From assembly GCA_024680835.1 (NCBI GenBank), contig JAILBP010000047.1, positions 1 to 8,234 of the forward strand: 8,234 nucleotides of DNA, given 5' to 3'. Of this stretch, positions 1-6,439 are shown piece by piece (the first letter of the stretch is position 1; every line of letters starts with the position of its first letter). Origin of the DNA: RGIG6904 sp024680835. GTDB lineage: Bacteria > Bacillota > Clostridia > Lachnospirales > Lachnospiraceae. Both the position numbers and the translations under genes were made by a program. A model generated the notes under the pieces. It saw only the letters and a program-made list of their open reading frames with translations, searched no databases and was not told the origin of the DNA.

Positions 1-274
1 GGAAAGCGGCAATATGCGTACATAGCAGCGCCGCAATATAGATCAGAAGTGATGCCACGGTAAGAATTACCGCCTGCCATGCATAATGGCTGATCCTTCC
101 GGTATCTTCATTATTAACCGCTATGCTTATGATCTTCCACAAATCATAATACGGTATCAGTACCAGTATCGCGCTTAGCGCTGCGATACATCTCCCCAGC
201 GTGATCAGGTTCTTATGTCCTCCGGCATAATTCCTGATCAGCTTCATGTGATCGAATTTCTCTGTCTTTCCCAA
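1..274 (-). CDS. ABC exporter subunit, N-terminal fragment (permease part of a TMD-NBD fusion)
   Basis: This gene runs off the left edge, so only its first 91 codons are visible. The start is TTG at 274, eight bases after a perfect AGGAGG (288-283). An in-frame TAG lies just upstream of that site, so the only other usable start is ATG at 247, which has no ribosome site. The visible protein has a charged N-terminus, the motif YAGGHKNL at about residues 20-27, a first membrane segment at about 28-47 ending in LIPYYDLW, and a second hydrophobic segment at about 70-90. This pattern resembles the N-terminus of clostridial type-I ABC exporter half-transporters, in which the membrane domain precedes the ATPase. 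The ATPase part is outside the window, so substrate and partner are unknown. The family call rests on pattern recognition only. Confidence 0.7.
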   Translation of the reverse strand, partial: MGKTEKFDHMKLIRNYAGGHKNLITLGRCIAALSAILVLIPYYDLWKIISIAVNNEDTGRISHYAWQAVILTVASLLIYIAALLCTHIAAF

Positions 275-462
275 TTCTCTTTCCTCCTATGATCACTTTA
301 TATAATCCGCATACAAAAACTGCGTAAAGCAGCATCAACTAACCTGCAAAACTAAGAAATTCCCGGTTTCCCGGGATTTTCAACGTTACCTGTTAATATG
401 CCTTTATGTTATACCGTATCCGATGCGGATAGCGCCGGAAAATCATTGATCCCGGCAGCGAT
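275..462. other. Intergenic region between the feo operon and the ABC exporter gene
   Basis: These 188 bases hold the 3' trailer of the feo operon, the weak hairpin listed separately, and the leader of the exporter gene. A possible but poor promoter for the exporter on the minus strand is TTTACG (328-323), a 17-bp gap, then TTATAT (305-300); it would give a leader of only about 20 bases. I see no coding potential on either strand. Confidence 0.5.
357..379 (-). terminator. Weak intrinsic terminator at the end of the feo operon
   Basis: On the minus strand a 6-bp stem TCCCGG/CCGGGA (376-371 with 366-361) closes a GAAA tetraloop. It extends through one bulged A by three A-T pairs and is followed by TTTCTTAGTTTT. 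The GNRA loop and T-rich tail fit a minus-strand terminator about 85 bases after the feoC-like stop codon. The stem is short and the T-run is broken, so some read-through into the ABC exporter gene is possible. Confidence 0.55.
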
Positions 463-735
463 TCAGACCGTTACCTCCCACATAACGCCCATATTTTCAA
501 AGCCCTCCGGCGGCATACAACCGGCACAGGCAGATTTACCTGTGCCGCAACCCGTACAGCCGTCGCAGGAATGTCCGGCATTTCCGGAGGAAAAAACAAC
601 TCTTCTGATCATACCCGTCTGCTCAAGGAAATCAATATTCCTCTTTATCTCTTCCACGCCGGTATTCAACTCGAGTGCCAGCATTTCAACAGTTCTCGAC
701 TTTCCGTCTCTTAACAATTCCAAAAGTTTTTCCAT
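463..735 (-). CDS. feoC: FeoC-like winged-helix protein with five-cysteine loop
   Basis: This is a 90-residue cytosolic protein, close to the usual FeoC length. Residues 1-48 look like a small winged helix (MEKLLELLRDG, then TVEMLALELNTGVEEIKRNI, then a wing around GMIRRVVF). Residues 57-73 carry cysteines in the order C57-x2-C60-x2-C63-x6-C70-x2-C73, the place where FeoC proteins hold a cysteine-rich loop thought to bind an Fe-S cluster or iron. The start at 735 is only 6 nt after the feoB stop codon, so it is the last gene of the feo operon. GGTGAT, a few bases upstream, is a modest ribosome site. Its likely role is to control or stabilise FeoB. FeoC is studied mainly in gammaproteobacteria, so 'FeoC-like' is the safer name; five cysteines with this spacing is not the textbook pattern. 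Confidence 0.8.
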   Translation of the reverse strand: MEKLLELLRDGKSRTVEMLALELNTGVEEIKRNIDFLEQTGMIRRVVFSSGNAGHSCDGCTGCGTGKSACAGCMPPEGFENMGVMWEVTV

Positions 736-741
736 ATTTTA

Positions 742-2766
742 TCACCATATGAGCAAGCCAACATAATATGCTATTCCCGCAAGCAAAAGAGCCACTGCGG
801 TATAGTAGAGTGCGATCCTCGCTGTCCACTTGACGGAATGTGTTTCCTGGTACGTGGCAGCTAACGCTACAATACAAGGCATATTGAATGTCATGGCAAA
901 TATCAGCGCAAGGGCCTCAGGCTTTGAGATGTTTGCGATCAAAAGCTCATTGAGGTTTTCAGCCACTTCCGCACTCTGCATAGAGCCTACTGTGACGGTG
1001 CCTGCTCCGCTGTAAATCGTACTGAGAACGCCTAAAGCTCCTTCCTTTCCAAGGCTCGAGGCGATAAACGCCATGAAGGTCTGCCAGCCCATGCCAAAGA
1101 GCTTTGTAACGGGTTCGATAACGTGACCGACCTTATACAGTACGCTGGCTGTTATATCACCTGTTGAAGTGTAGGACAGCAGCCAGAATGCCATGGCCAC
1201 GATCACAACCACCTTAAAGGATCTGAAAAATGTATCTTTTGTACGTCCGAATACATATCTGAAGAGTGCTCCCCACTTTGGTTTGTGATAGGGAGGAAGC
1301 TCCATGATCATACCAAGACGGTCTTCTTCTTTTACCAGAGAACGACCGAACAGCTTTGCTGTAAGCCACATATGAAGGATCATGACCAGTAAAATGACCG
1401 CTATGATAACAGGCACCCAAGCCCCAAAGAATATGGTGGAAAGCATGGGTATTACCGCCCACGCGGCTCCGCAGGGCACTGCCCAGGCCAGAGCAATGGT
1501 CAGCACCTTCTGTCCCCAGTTATCTATTACTCTGGTTCCGGCTGCGCCACCCATGGTACATCCGAAGCTGATAAGAAAAGGCATTACCGACTTTCCCTGA
1601 AGTCCGAATTTTGCCATGGTATTATCAAAAACATAAGATATTCGCGCCATGACACCGACCTCTTCCAGAAGACCGAACACCAGTGTCACGCCGAAGACAA
1701 AGCCCAGCATCTGTACTATGAAAGAGAGGGAACGGATCAGCACATCACACAGGATCGCAACTATAAATCCGGGGCATCCCACGTTTAGCAGCGCATCGCT
1801 TAAGGGATCCGGTATCATGCTGATAAGAGATCCGACTCCCATCAGAGGAAGAGCCGGTATGAAGGAAGCAATAAGCCCCAGCAGTACAGTCAGGACAACA
1901 ACAGGTTTTCCCCATATACGATGGGTTATAATCCTGTCAAACCCGCCGAGAGAAACCTTCGTTTTCTTTTTGTTTACAGCATCTGAAAGGAGCTCATCTA
2001 TCCAGGCGAATTTCCTTTCTCCTGTCTGCAATACGCCCTTATCCGTCTTTTTTAACTCTGCCTCAAAGGCTCTGAGCTCATCCCCGGAAAGCGCCGCCCT
2101 GATCTTTGCGATCACCGGAGCATCCCCTTCAACTGCTTTCGCCGCAAGCCACATACCGGAATACCCCGGGATGATCTCGCTGTTGATCAATGATCTTATG
2201 TTTCCAAAGCTTTCCAGCTCCTCGTAGCGGTTCTCAAGAAGTTCCGTATTGAGCACCGTTTTGTTTTTTACCGCTTGTTCAAGGGCCTTATAAAATCCGT
2301 CGTATGATCTTTTATCCGGCGCAGAAAAAGATATCACGGGTATTCCGAGCTTTTTTTCAAGGGATGCGGCATCCACTCTCTTACCCTGCTCGGCCGCAAC
2401 ATCGCTCATGTTGAGAAGCAAAAAACACGGCACTGTAATGCCCGCATAATCCGCCAGCATATAGAGACTTCTCTCAAGCTGCGAACTGTCCGCCAGAATA
2501 CATACCACATCCGCTTTTCCGGACGCTATGTAGTCACGTGTGATGATCTCCTCGTCGGAGTTAGCAGAAAGACTGTATGTTCCCGGAAGATCTGCCACCA
2601 GATAATCCGTACCGTTATGAGAGAAAGTTCCCTCCTTTTTTTCTACCGTTTTGCCCGGCCAGTTTCCCACATGCTGTCTCATACCGGTGAGTGCGTTAAA
2701 CAATGTGGATTTTCCCGAGTTAGGCTGTCCAAGCAGCGCTATCACGGTCTCTTTCTTTTCCGTCAT
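742..2766 (-). CDS. feoB: FeoB ferrous iron transporter, variant pore motif
   Basis: This 674-residue FeoB is slightly shorter than the common 700-770. The N-terminal G domain has G1 GQPNSGKS (13-20), a switch region with NWPGKTVE (35-42), G3 DLPG (59-62) and G4 NMSD (119-122). A helical spacer fills about 170-270, and a polytopic membrane domain runs from about 285 to the end, with the typical lead-in HRIWGKP (282-288). Three cysteines sit where FeoB pore cysteines are expected: C403 in FGCTMGG, C432 in VPCGAA and C631 in NMPC. Canonical FeoB reads GCNVPA at the first of these; here it is GCTMGGA, so this is a divergent subfamily. The ATG at 2766 overlaps the feoA stop by 4 nt, with AAGGAGG (2782-2776) inside feoA, which indicates translational coupling. 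It should import Fe2+ using nucleotide hydrolysis. Confidence 0.95.
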   Translation of the reverse strand: MTEKKETVIALLGQPNSGKSTLFNALTGMRQHVGNWPGKTVEKKEGTFSHNGTDYLVADLPGTYSLSANSDEEIITRDYIASGKADVVCILADSSQLERSLYMLADYAGITVPCFLLLNMSDVAAEQGKRVDAASLEKKLGIPVISFSAPDKRSYDGFYKALEQAVKNKTVLNTELLENRYEELESFGNIRSLINSEIIPGYSGMWLAAKAVEGDAPVIAKIRAALSGDELRAFEAELKKTDKGVLQTGERKFAWIDELLSDAVNKKKTKVSLGGFDRIITHRIWGKPVVVLTVLLGLIASFIPALPLMGVGSLISMIPDPLSDALLNVGCPGFIVAILCDVLIRSLSFIVQMLGFVFGVTLVFGLLEEVGVMARISYVFDNTMAKFGLQGKSVMPFLISFGCTMGGAAGTRVIDNWGQKVLTIALAWAVPCGAAWAVIPMLSTIFFGAWVPVIIAVILLVMILHMWLTAKLFGRSLVKEEDRLGMIMELPPYHKPKWGALFRYVFGRTKDTFFRSFKVVVIVAMAFWLLSYTSTGDITASVLYKVGHVIEPVTKLFGMGWQTFMAFIASSLGKEGALGVLSTIYSGAGTVTVGSMQSAEVAENLNELLIANISKPEALALIFAMTFNMPCIVALAATYQETHSVKWTARIALYYTAVALLLAGIAYYVGLLIW

Positions 2767-3029
2767 GCCTTGCTGCCTCCTTCCACTTCTATAAGATCAC
2801 ATTCTTTTCTGTTTAGCGCGATCATGGTATCACGCGAATAAACCAGCAAAGGCCGGTTCTTTTCATTTTTTATGACCGTGACCGCACACCCCGGCGTAAG
2901 TCCTATGGATGTTATCCTGCTGATAAAACGCTGATCCCCGTTTACCGCAGCAATTATCCCATCCGCATCCTTTTGTAGTTCCGATAACTTTTTCATTAAT
3001 TCTAAATGCCTCCCTTGCAGCTGTTTCAT
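2763..3029 (-). CDS. feoA: FeoA, SH3-like accessory protein of ferrous iron uptake
   Basis: This is an 88-residue cytosolic protein with the FeoA/SH3-like core: RITSIGLTPGCAVTV at about 38-52, PLLVYSRDTMIALNRKE at about 60-76, then DLIEVE. FeoA proteins work with the FeoB G domain. The ATG at 3029 overlaps the stop codon of the HMA gene (ATGA), and the end of this gene overlaps feoB in the same way. An internal ATG at 2996 would give a 77-residue protein beginning MKKLSELQ, nearer the usual FeoA length of about 75. It has GGGAGG upstream but at a long 12-nt spacing, while the 3029 start has no clear ribosome site. I keep 3029 because of the overlap; the shorter form is quite possible. Confidence 0.92.
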   Translation of the reverse strand: MKQLQGRHLELMKKLSELQKDADGIIAAVNGDQRFISRITSIGLTPGCAVTVIKNEKNRPLLVYSRDTMIALNRKECDLIEVEGGSKA

Positions 3030-3409
3030 TTCCGATCTTCTTTGAATGAGATCATGGTGTAGCCCGCCCGAGCCGTAAGGCTGATAAGGTCGCTCTCCTG
3101 TTCCTCATGTTTTGAGAGCAGAGTCAGTTTTTTCTGACCGACATCCGCAACAGCCCATCTTCCTTCCGTTTGATTAAATGTATTCTCTATGCGGCGAGCG
3201 CAGTTTGAGCAGTGCATGCCGTCAACACTCAATATATATCTGTATGGATAATGGGCTTTGTTTCTGTCTTTGACCTTTACCTTTTTGGCCGCAGGCTCCT
3301 TTGTTCCGCAACACGACGATCCGAAACGTATCCTCTTCACAGTCCCGTATACCGCTATTGCGATGATCACCATCAGTATTATTACGCTAATAACGTTCTG
3401 ATCATTCAT
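3026..3409 (-). CDS. Membrane-anchored Cys-Cys / HMA-domain protein of the feo operon
   Basis: This 127-residue protein has three parts. Residues 5-22 form one hydrophobic membrane segment (VISVIILMVIIAIAVYG), followed by basic residues KRIR and GSSCCG with C33-C34. That arrangement matches the small FeoB-associated Cys-rich membrane proteins of Firmicutes. A lysine-rich linker (about 37-53) follows. From about 56 to 124 is a heavy-metal-associated (HMA) domain with GMHCSNC (64-70); C67 and C70 are the expected metal ligands. The short N-terminus and positive residues after the membrane segment put the HMA domain in the cytosol. It lies directly before feoA with a 4-nt overlap, so it probably handles metal near FeoB, either passing iron on or binding a competing metal. 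Function is inferred from context. An AGAGG lies upstream of the ATG. Confidence 0.88.
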   Translation of the reverse strand: MNDQNVISVIILMVIIAIAVYGTVKRIRFGSSCCGTKEPAAKKVKVKDRNKAHYPYRYILSVDGMHCSNCARRIENTFNQTEGRWAVADVGQKKLTLLSKHEEQESDLISLTARAGYTMISFKEDRK

Positions 3410-3425
3410 TATCTATGCCTCTTTC

Positions 3426-3506
3426 TTAAGTCTTGTATGACTCCGTATTGCCTGTTCCGCTCCAAAAAACCACTGCTACTTTGCTCATGTTAAATTCCTC
3501 CGACAT
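3426..3506 (-). pseudogene. Truncated flavodoxin start (FMN-phosphate loop only)
   Basis: A 26-codon frame opens the feo operon. From the internal ATG at 3488 it reads MSKVAVVFWSGTGNTE, then SYKT and a stop. This is the first beta strand plus the FMN-phosphate loop (SGTGNTE) of a short-chain flavodoxin, normally about 140-150 residues. Everything after the loop is gone: all three frames close within about 40 bases, and the HMA gene starts 17 nt beyond the stop, so an internal deletion is more likely than a simple frameshift. Translation signals are intact and doubled: GGAGG five bases before ATG 3506 and another GGAGG eight bases before ATG 3488. Flavodoxin genes do occur beside feo genes in Firmicutes, so I infer the operon once carried one. 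It may now be debris, or be kept as a leader peptide. Confidence 0.7.
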
Positions 3507-3540
3507 ATCACCCTCCCGTTATGACTATTGGCCGTTTTGG

Positions 3541-3558
3541 GTTAGTTTTAGCTAACTA
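3541..3558 (-). promoter_or_regulatory. DtxR/IdeR-like operator, copy 2 (downstream)
   Basis: On the minus strand this reads TAGTTAGCT-N5-TAAC, the same layout and orientation as the copy at 3662-3679. The 19 bases at 3542-3560 match 13 of 19 positions of the DtxR/IdeR consensus TTAGGTTAGSCTAACCTAA. GTTAG and CTAAC form perfect half-sites. It lies about 35 bp upstream of the first start codon of the operon. An iron-responsive repressor is the natural candidate; no regulator gene of that type is in the window. Confidence 0.55.
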
Positions 3559-3569
3559 TATCTCAAATA

Positions 3570-3596
3570 TTAACTCCGCGCAAACCGCGGAGTTAA
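3570..3596. repeat. Perfect 11-bp inverted repeat (hairpin) in the feo leader
   Basis: TTAACTCCGCG (3570-3580) and CGCGGAGTTAA (3586-3596) are exact reverse complements around a 5-base loop. On the minus strand the stem is followed by TATTTGAGATA, which is only mildly T-rich, and on the plus strand by CAGCTTTATC. It could be a poor terminator for the ABC permease operon upstream, an attenuator in the feo leader, or an RNA-stability stem. It is the only strong stem between the permease stop and the feo genes. Confidence 0.6.
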
Positions 3597-3603
3597 CAGC
3601 TTT

Positions 3604-3612
3604 ATCATATCA
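3604..3612 (-). promoter_or_regulatory. Possible second feo promoter (extended -10)
   Basis: The minus strand reads TGATATGAT, an extended -10 (TG-n-TATGAT), with no convincing -35 upstream. Transcription from it would begin near 3597, at the very edge of the 11-bp hairpin, so the RNA would carry a 5' stem. The downstream operator copy would then lie about 40-57 bp past the start. This is a weak call from motif matching. Confidence 0.3.
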
Positions 3613-3661
3613 TTACAATTCATGTTTCGGATACTCTGACCGGCCGCAGTTCGATTTTTCA

Positions 3662-3679
3662 GTTACCCACAGCTAACTA
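3662..3679 (-). promoter_or_regulatory. DtxR/IdeR-like operator, copy 1 (on the feo promoter)
   Basis: The minus strand reads TAGTTAGCT-N5-TAAC. It shares the nine-base block and the TAAC half-site, at the same spacing, with the copy at 3541-3558, 121 bp away. AGTTA and TAACT form a dyad. The site abuts the likely -10 element (3684-3679), so a bound repressor would block RNA polymerase. The match to the full 19-bp DtxR consensus is weaker than for the other copy (about 11 of 19, mainly one half). Confidence 0.5.
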
Positions 3680-3707
3680 AATTACTATATTTCAATCTGC
3701 TTGTCAA
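3679..3707 (-). promoter_or_regulatory. Likely main promoter of the feo operon
   Basis: A perfect TTGACA -35 (3707-3702) is followed after 17 bp by TAATTT (3684-3679), a poor -10 that shares three of six bases with TATAAT. The -35 starts only 12 bases after the permease stop codon. The expected start near 3672 would leave a leader of about 165 bases containing the hairpin and the second operator copy. Confidence 0.5.
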
Positions 3708-3718
3708 TAGTTTTATGA

Positions 3719-6439
3719 TCATTCCCTGTTTTTCAGTACCTCAGCCGGTGTGATCTTATTAAGTTTTCCTGTGAGTATCATGCTGATCAGGCTATAGCAC
3801 AACAGTATTCCAGCAAACAGTATCACATAGTAATACCATTTGAATTCCAGGTGCACAGTACATGCAACATTGGGTACGAAAACCGGGAATATGGCATCCA
3901 TCAGTTTTTTGGCAACCGGAATACTGATGAGCGCGCCTATGATCACCACCGTCCTGTTGCCGTCCAGATACAGTTTTCTGACATCTCTGGTATTATAACC
4001 GAATATCTTTACCAGCGAAATTCCAAATCCTGCCCTGTCTATCATGACCGCCGTCATAAGATACATCACTATGCAGAAAATGACCGCTGACATGCTCAAA
4101 AGCATTGTAAACATAGGTCTCATAAGATCAAGGAATATATCCGACGACCTGTCCACATCCGCCTTGGTGGTGGTGGAATACAATCTGCCGGGTTCTATGT
4201 CCAGTTCATGATCACTCATTACCACATTGTAATGATCATCATCCTCTCCGAAAAGCTCCCTCATACTGTCTATATCCATAAAAACGGTAAGTCCCACAGA
4301 GTAAGGCACAATATCCTCTATCATAAAAGCGTAATCCATATCATTGGCATTATCGGATAGTACAAGCTTGTCTCCCTTTTTTAATCCATATCGCAATGTC
4401 ACCGCATCCGACGCCACTATCTTATTTTTTCCTTTTACCGGTTTTGCATCTATATACGGATTATCATCATCAATTCCCATAACTGTTATGTCTAACGTAT
4501 AGCCGAATTTTTCTTTTTTAAGCGTCTGAACGAAGGCTGCCTCCCCACCTTCGGGCACCTCTTCCGTGGGATATTTGTAGCTGTACATATACTCATATCT
4601 TGTATCCTCGCTGGAAAGCCTTCCCACGCTTTCGCACAGAACGTAGCAGTCCATTCCCATCATAAATATCAGCAGCGATATCATCATCCCGGCCACAATG
4701 GTAAGAGCTGTTCTTCTCTCGCGAAGCATCTGCCTTATCCTGAACTTTCTCATAAAGGGCATGTTTCCCAACTGTACATCCTTGCCCTTAGTAACCTTCT
4801 GTTCATTTCTGATGAGCGAAAGAGCCGTCCTTGAAAGGCTCTTGTTTATGACGAGATAATTTACGATAAAGGATACAACAGGCGGCATCGCCACTGCGTA
4901 TATGATAAGATACGGCGGTACGACTCTGCCAAACCAAGGCAGAGAATAGTATTCATATGAATCCGACATCTGCCAGCTGCTGCCCATTCCGCTCAAGCCC
5001 ACTAGTGCCCCTGTGATGCCGCCCAGAAAAGATATCACCGTCGGCAAAGTGATGTAATGAACCATGAGATCTCTCTTCTTGACGCCGAGGGCATAAAGAG
5101 CTCCTATCACGCTGCTCTCATTGTTTATCTGATGTATAACGAACACGGAGAGCACATAAGTGAACAGGATGATGACTATGATACCCGCCACTATGCCTAC
5201 CGTCTTGTTGATCTCAATATCTCCGGAAGCTCCTCCTATCCTTAAGTTATCCTCTTTTGACATAAATTCCATTATGTTGTCCGGATCTTCCGTGAACAAC
5301 TCGTCCATCATCTCGTCCGACTTTTCTTTAAGCTCCTTTACGCCATCCCTTAACTCCTCTGCGCCATCACAAAGGTCTGTGGCTCCCTTATCAATATCTG
5401 CGCTGCCATCACGGGCTTCTCCTATGCCTTTTCTCAGTTCATCCGATCCATTTCTCAATTCATCTGTACCAACAGCAAGTCCCATACCTCGCATAGCAGT
5501 GTCAAGAGCCGAGACCCCGTCATATAAACTGTCGCTTCCGTCATACAGTTTATCCATGCCGTCCCTTAGTTCGGCAGTGCCATCCTTAAGTTCGACGGTA
5601 CCGTCATACAGCTCGTCCACACCTTCCACCAGATCGTTGATACCGTCTGTGATCTCATCCTTTTTCCCGTAAGTGTCTTTTAAGATCTCCTGATAATACG
5701 GATCATCCACTCTCTTATAATCAAAATCAAAATCCTTGATCATCTGCTTGAGCTCATCCGCACTCATAGCATCATTCAATACAAAAGCATAGGTGATCTC
5801 TTCCGTTCCCACAGTATTTTTCGCCCTGATCCTGTCGTATTCCTCATCTGTAACGAAGGCGACACCGAATGTACTGCTGTCCACCGCAGTGTCGGAAAGT
5901 TTCTTATAGGGAGCATCATAATCCACCGTACTTCCAATACCTGTTACAAGATAGTCCTCAGTCCCTATCTTCACGAAATCTCCTACGCTTATGCCGTGCA
6001 CGTCACAATATCTCTTTTCCAGCACAACCTCATTGGCTGCTTTCGCAAGACGCGGATCAGTCCCATAGCTTTCGATCTTATTATTTTCCCCGTACTTATC
6101 CAGGACTATCAGGTCGATCTTCTCCCTGTTCTTGAATATCCTCAATACCGAGCCGTCATCCATGTGGATATCATAAGAAAAATGCTCCTCAATGGTCACT
6201 CCCTTACTCTCGATCTCCTCTATCTGATCATCCTCCAGAGGATAAAATACTGTTAACTGACCGTCTTCCAGATTGCTCTCCGCCTGATTATGTTCCGTAC
6301 CAACGATAATCGTCTCTGCAGCATCCACCAATGCTATCACTATATACATGCACAGAGCGATCATCACAAAAAGTGATGTATATCTGAACAGATTAGCCTT
6401 TATTTCCCTTGGCAGTCTTTTCCTCAATACTCGTTTCAT
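3719..6439 (-). CDS. FtsX-type ABC transporter permease with extracytoplasmic heptad-repeat insert
   Basis: This is a 906-residue MacB/FtsX-family permease. A basic N-terminus (MKRVLRKRLPREIK) precedes membrane segment 1 (about 18-38). A large extracytoplasmic region (about 39-412) holds a globular part to about 255, then about 14 heptads of the form D-G-x-x-E-L-x (262-372), with glycines at 266, 273, 280, 287, 294, 301, 308 and then 324, 331, 338, 345, 352, 359, 366. The first FtsX domain has segments near 413-436, 463-485 and 508-532. A segment at 577-598, a second extracytoplasmic domain (600-770) and the last FtsX segments (about 775-798, 828-845, 867-890) follow. It ends KITPAEVLKNRE, a typical FtsX end. 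ATG 6439 overlaps the ATPase stop by 1 nt, with GGAGG (6451-6447) inside the ATPase gene, so the two are coupled. Substrate is unknown: peptide or lipid export, or signalling by mechanical coupling, are the usual roles. Confidence 0.9.
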   Translation of the reverse strand: MKRVLRKRLPREIKANLFRYTSLFVMIALCMYIVIALVDAAETIIVGTEHNQAESNLEDGQLTVFYPLEDDQIEEIESKGVTIEEHFSYDIHMDDGSVLRIFKNREKIDLIVLDKYGENNKIESYGTDPRLAKAANEVVLEKRYCDVHGISVGDFVKIGTEDYLVTGIGSTVDYDAPYKKLSDTAVDSSTFGVAFVTDEEYDRIRAKNTVGTEEITYAFVLNDAMSADELKQMIKDFDFDYKRVDDPYYQEILKDTYGKKDEITDGINDLVEGVDELYDGTVELKDGTAELRDGMDKLYDGSDSLYDGVSALDTAMRGMGLAVGTDELRNGSDELRKGIGEARDGSADIDKGATDLCDGAEELRDGVKELKEKSDEMMDELFTEDPDNIMEFMSKEDNLRIGGASGDIEINKTVGIVAGIIVIILFTYVLSVFVIHQINNESSVIGALYALGVKKRDLMVHYITLPTVISFLGGITGALVGLSGMGSSWQMSDSYEYYSLPWFGRVVPPYLIIYAVAMPPVVSFIVNYLVINKSLSRTALSLIRNEQKVTKGKDVQLGNMPFMRKFRIRQMLRERRTALTIVAGMMISLLIFMMGMDCYVLCESVGRLSSEDTRYEYMYSYKYPTEEVPEGGEAAFVQTLKKEKFGYTLDITVMGIDDDNPYIDAKPVKGKNKIVASDAVTLRYGLKKGDKLVLSDNANDMDYAFMIEDIVPYSVGLTVFMDIDSMRELFGEDDDHYNVVMSDHELDIEPGRLYSTTTKADVDRSSDIFLDLMRPMFTMLLSMSAVIFCIVMYLMTAVMIDRAGFGISLVKIFGYNTRDVRKLYLDGNRTVVIIGALISIPVAKKLMDAIFPVFVPNVACTVHLEFKWYYYVILFAGILLCYSLISMILTGKLNKITPAEVLKNRE

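Noticed and set aside
398..766. A 122-codon open frame on the plus strand overlapping the feo terminus
   Set aside because: Most of it is antisense to the feoC-like gene, whose winged helix and cysteine motif make the minus-strand reading the real one.
1649..2227. A 192-codon open frame on the plus strand
   Set aside because: It lies wholly opposite feoB, has low-complexity Ser/Thr/Pro content and no plausible ribosome site or family resemblance.
3600..3625. Possible Fur box in the A/T-rich stretch around TGTAATGATATGATAAA
   Set aside because: I could not align it well to the 19-bp Fur consensus on either strand, while the nearby GTTAG-type dyads fit the DtxR family better.
5280..5660. Short direct repeats that could suggest a CRISPR array or tandem repeat locus
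   Set aside because: Units are 21 bp, degenerate and in frame; they encode the protein heptads. There are no spacers.
5160..5672. A 170-codon open frame on the plus strand, rich in Ser and Pro
   Set aside because: It is the antisense shadow of the D-G-x-x-E-L heptads in the permease gene; the repeat keeps the opposite strand open. No ribosome site or operon context supports it.
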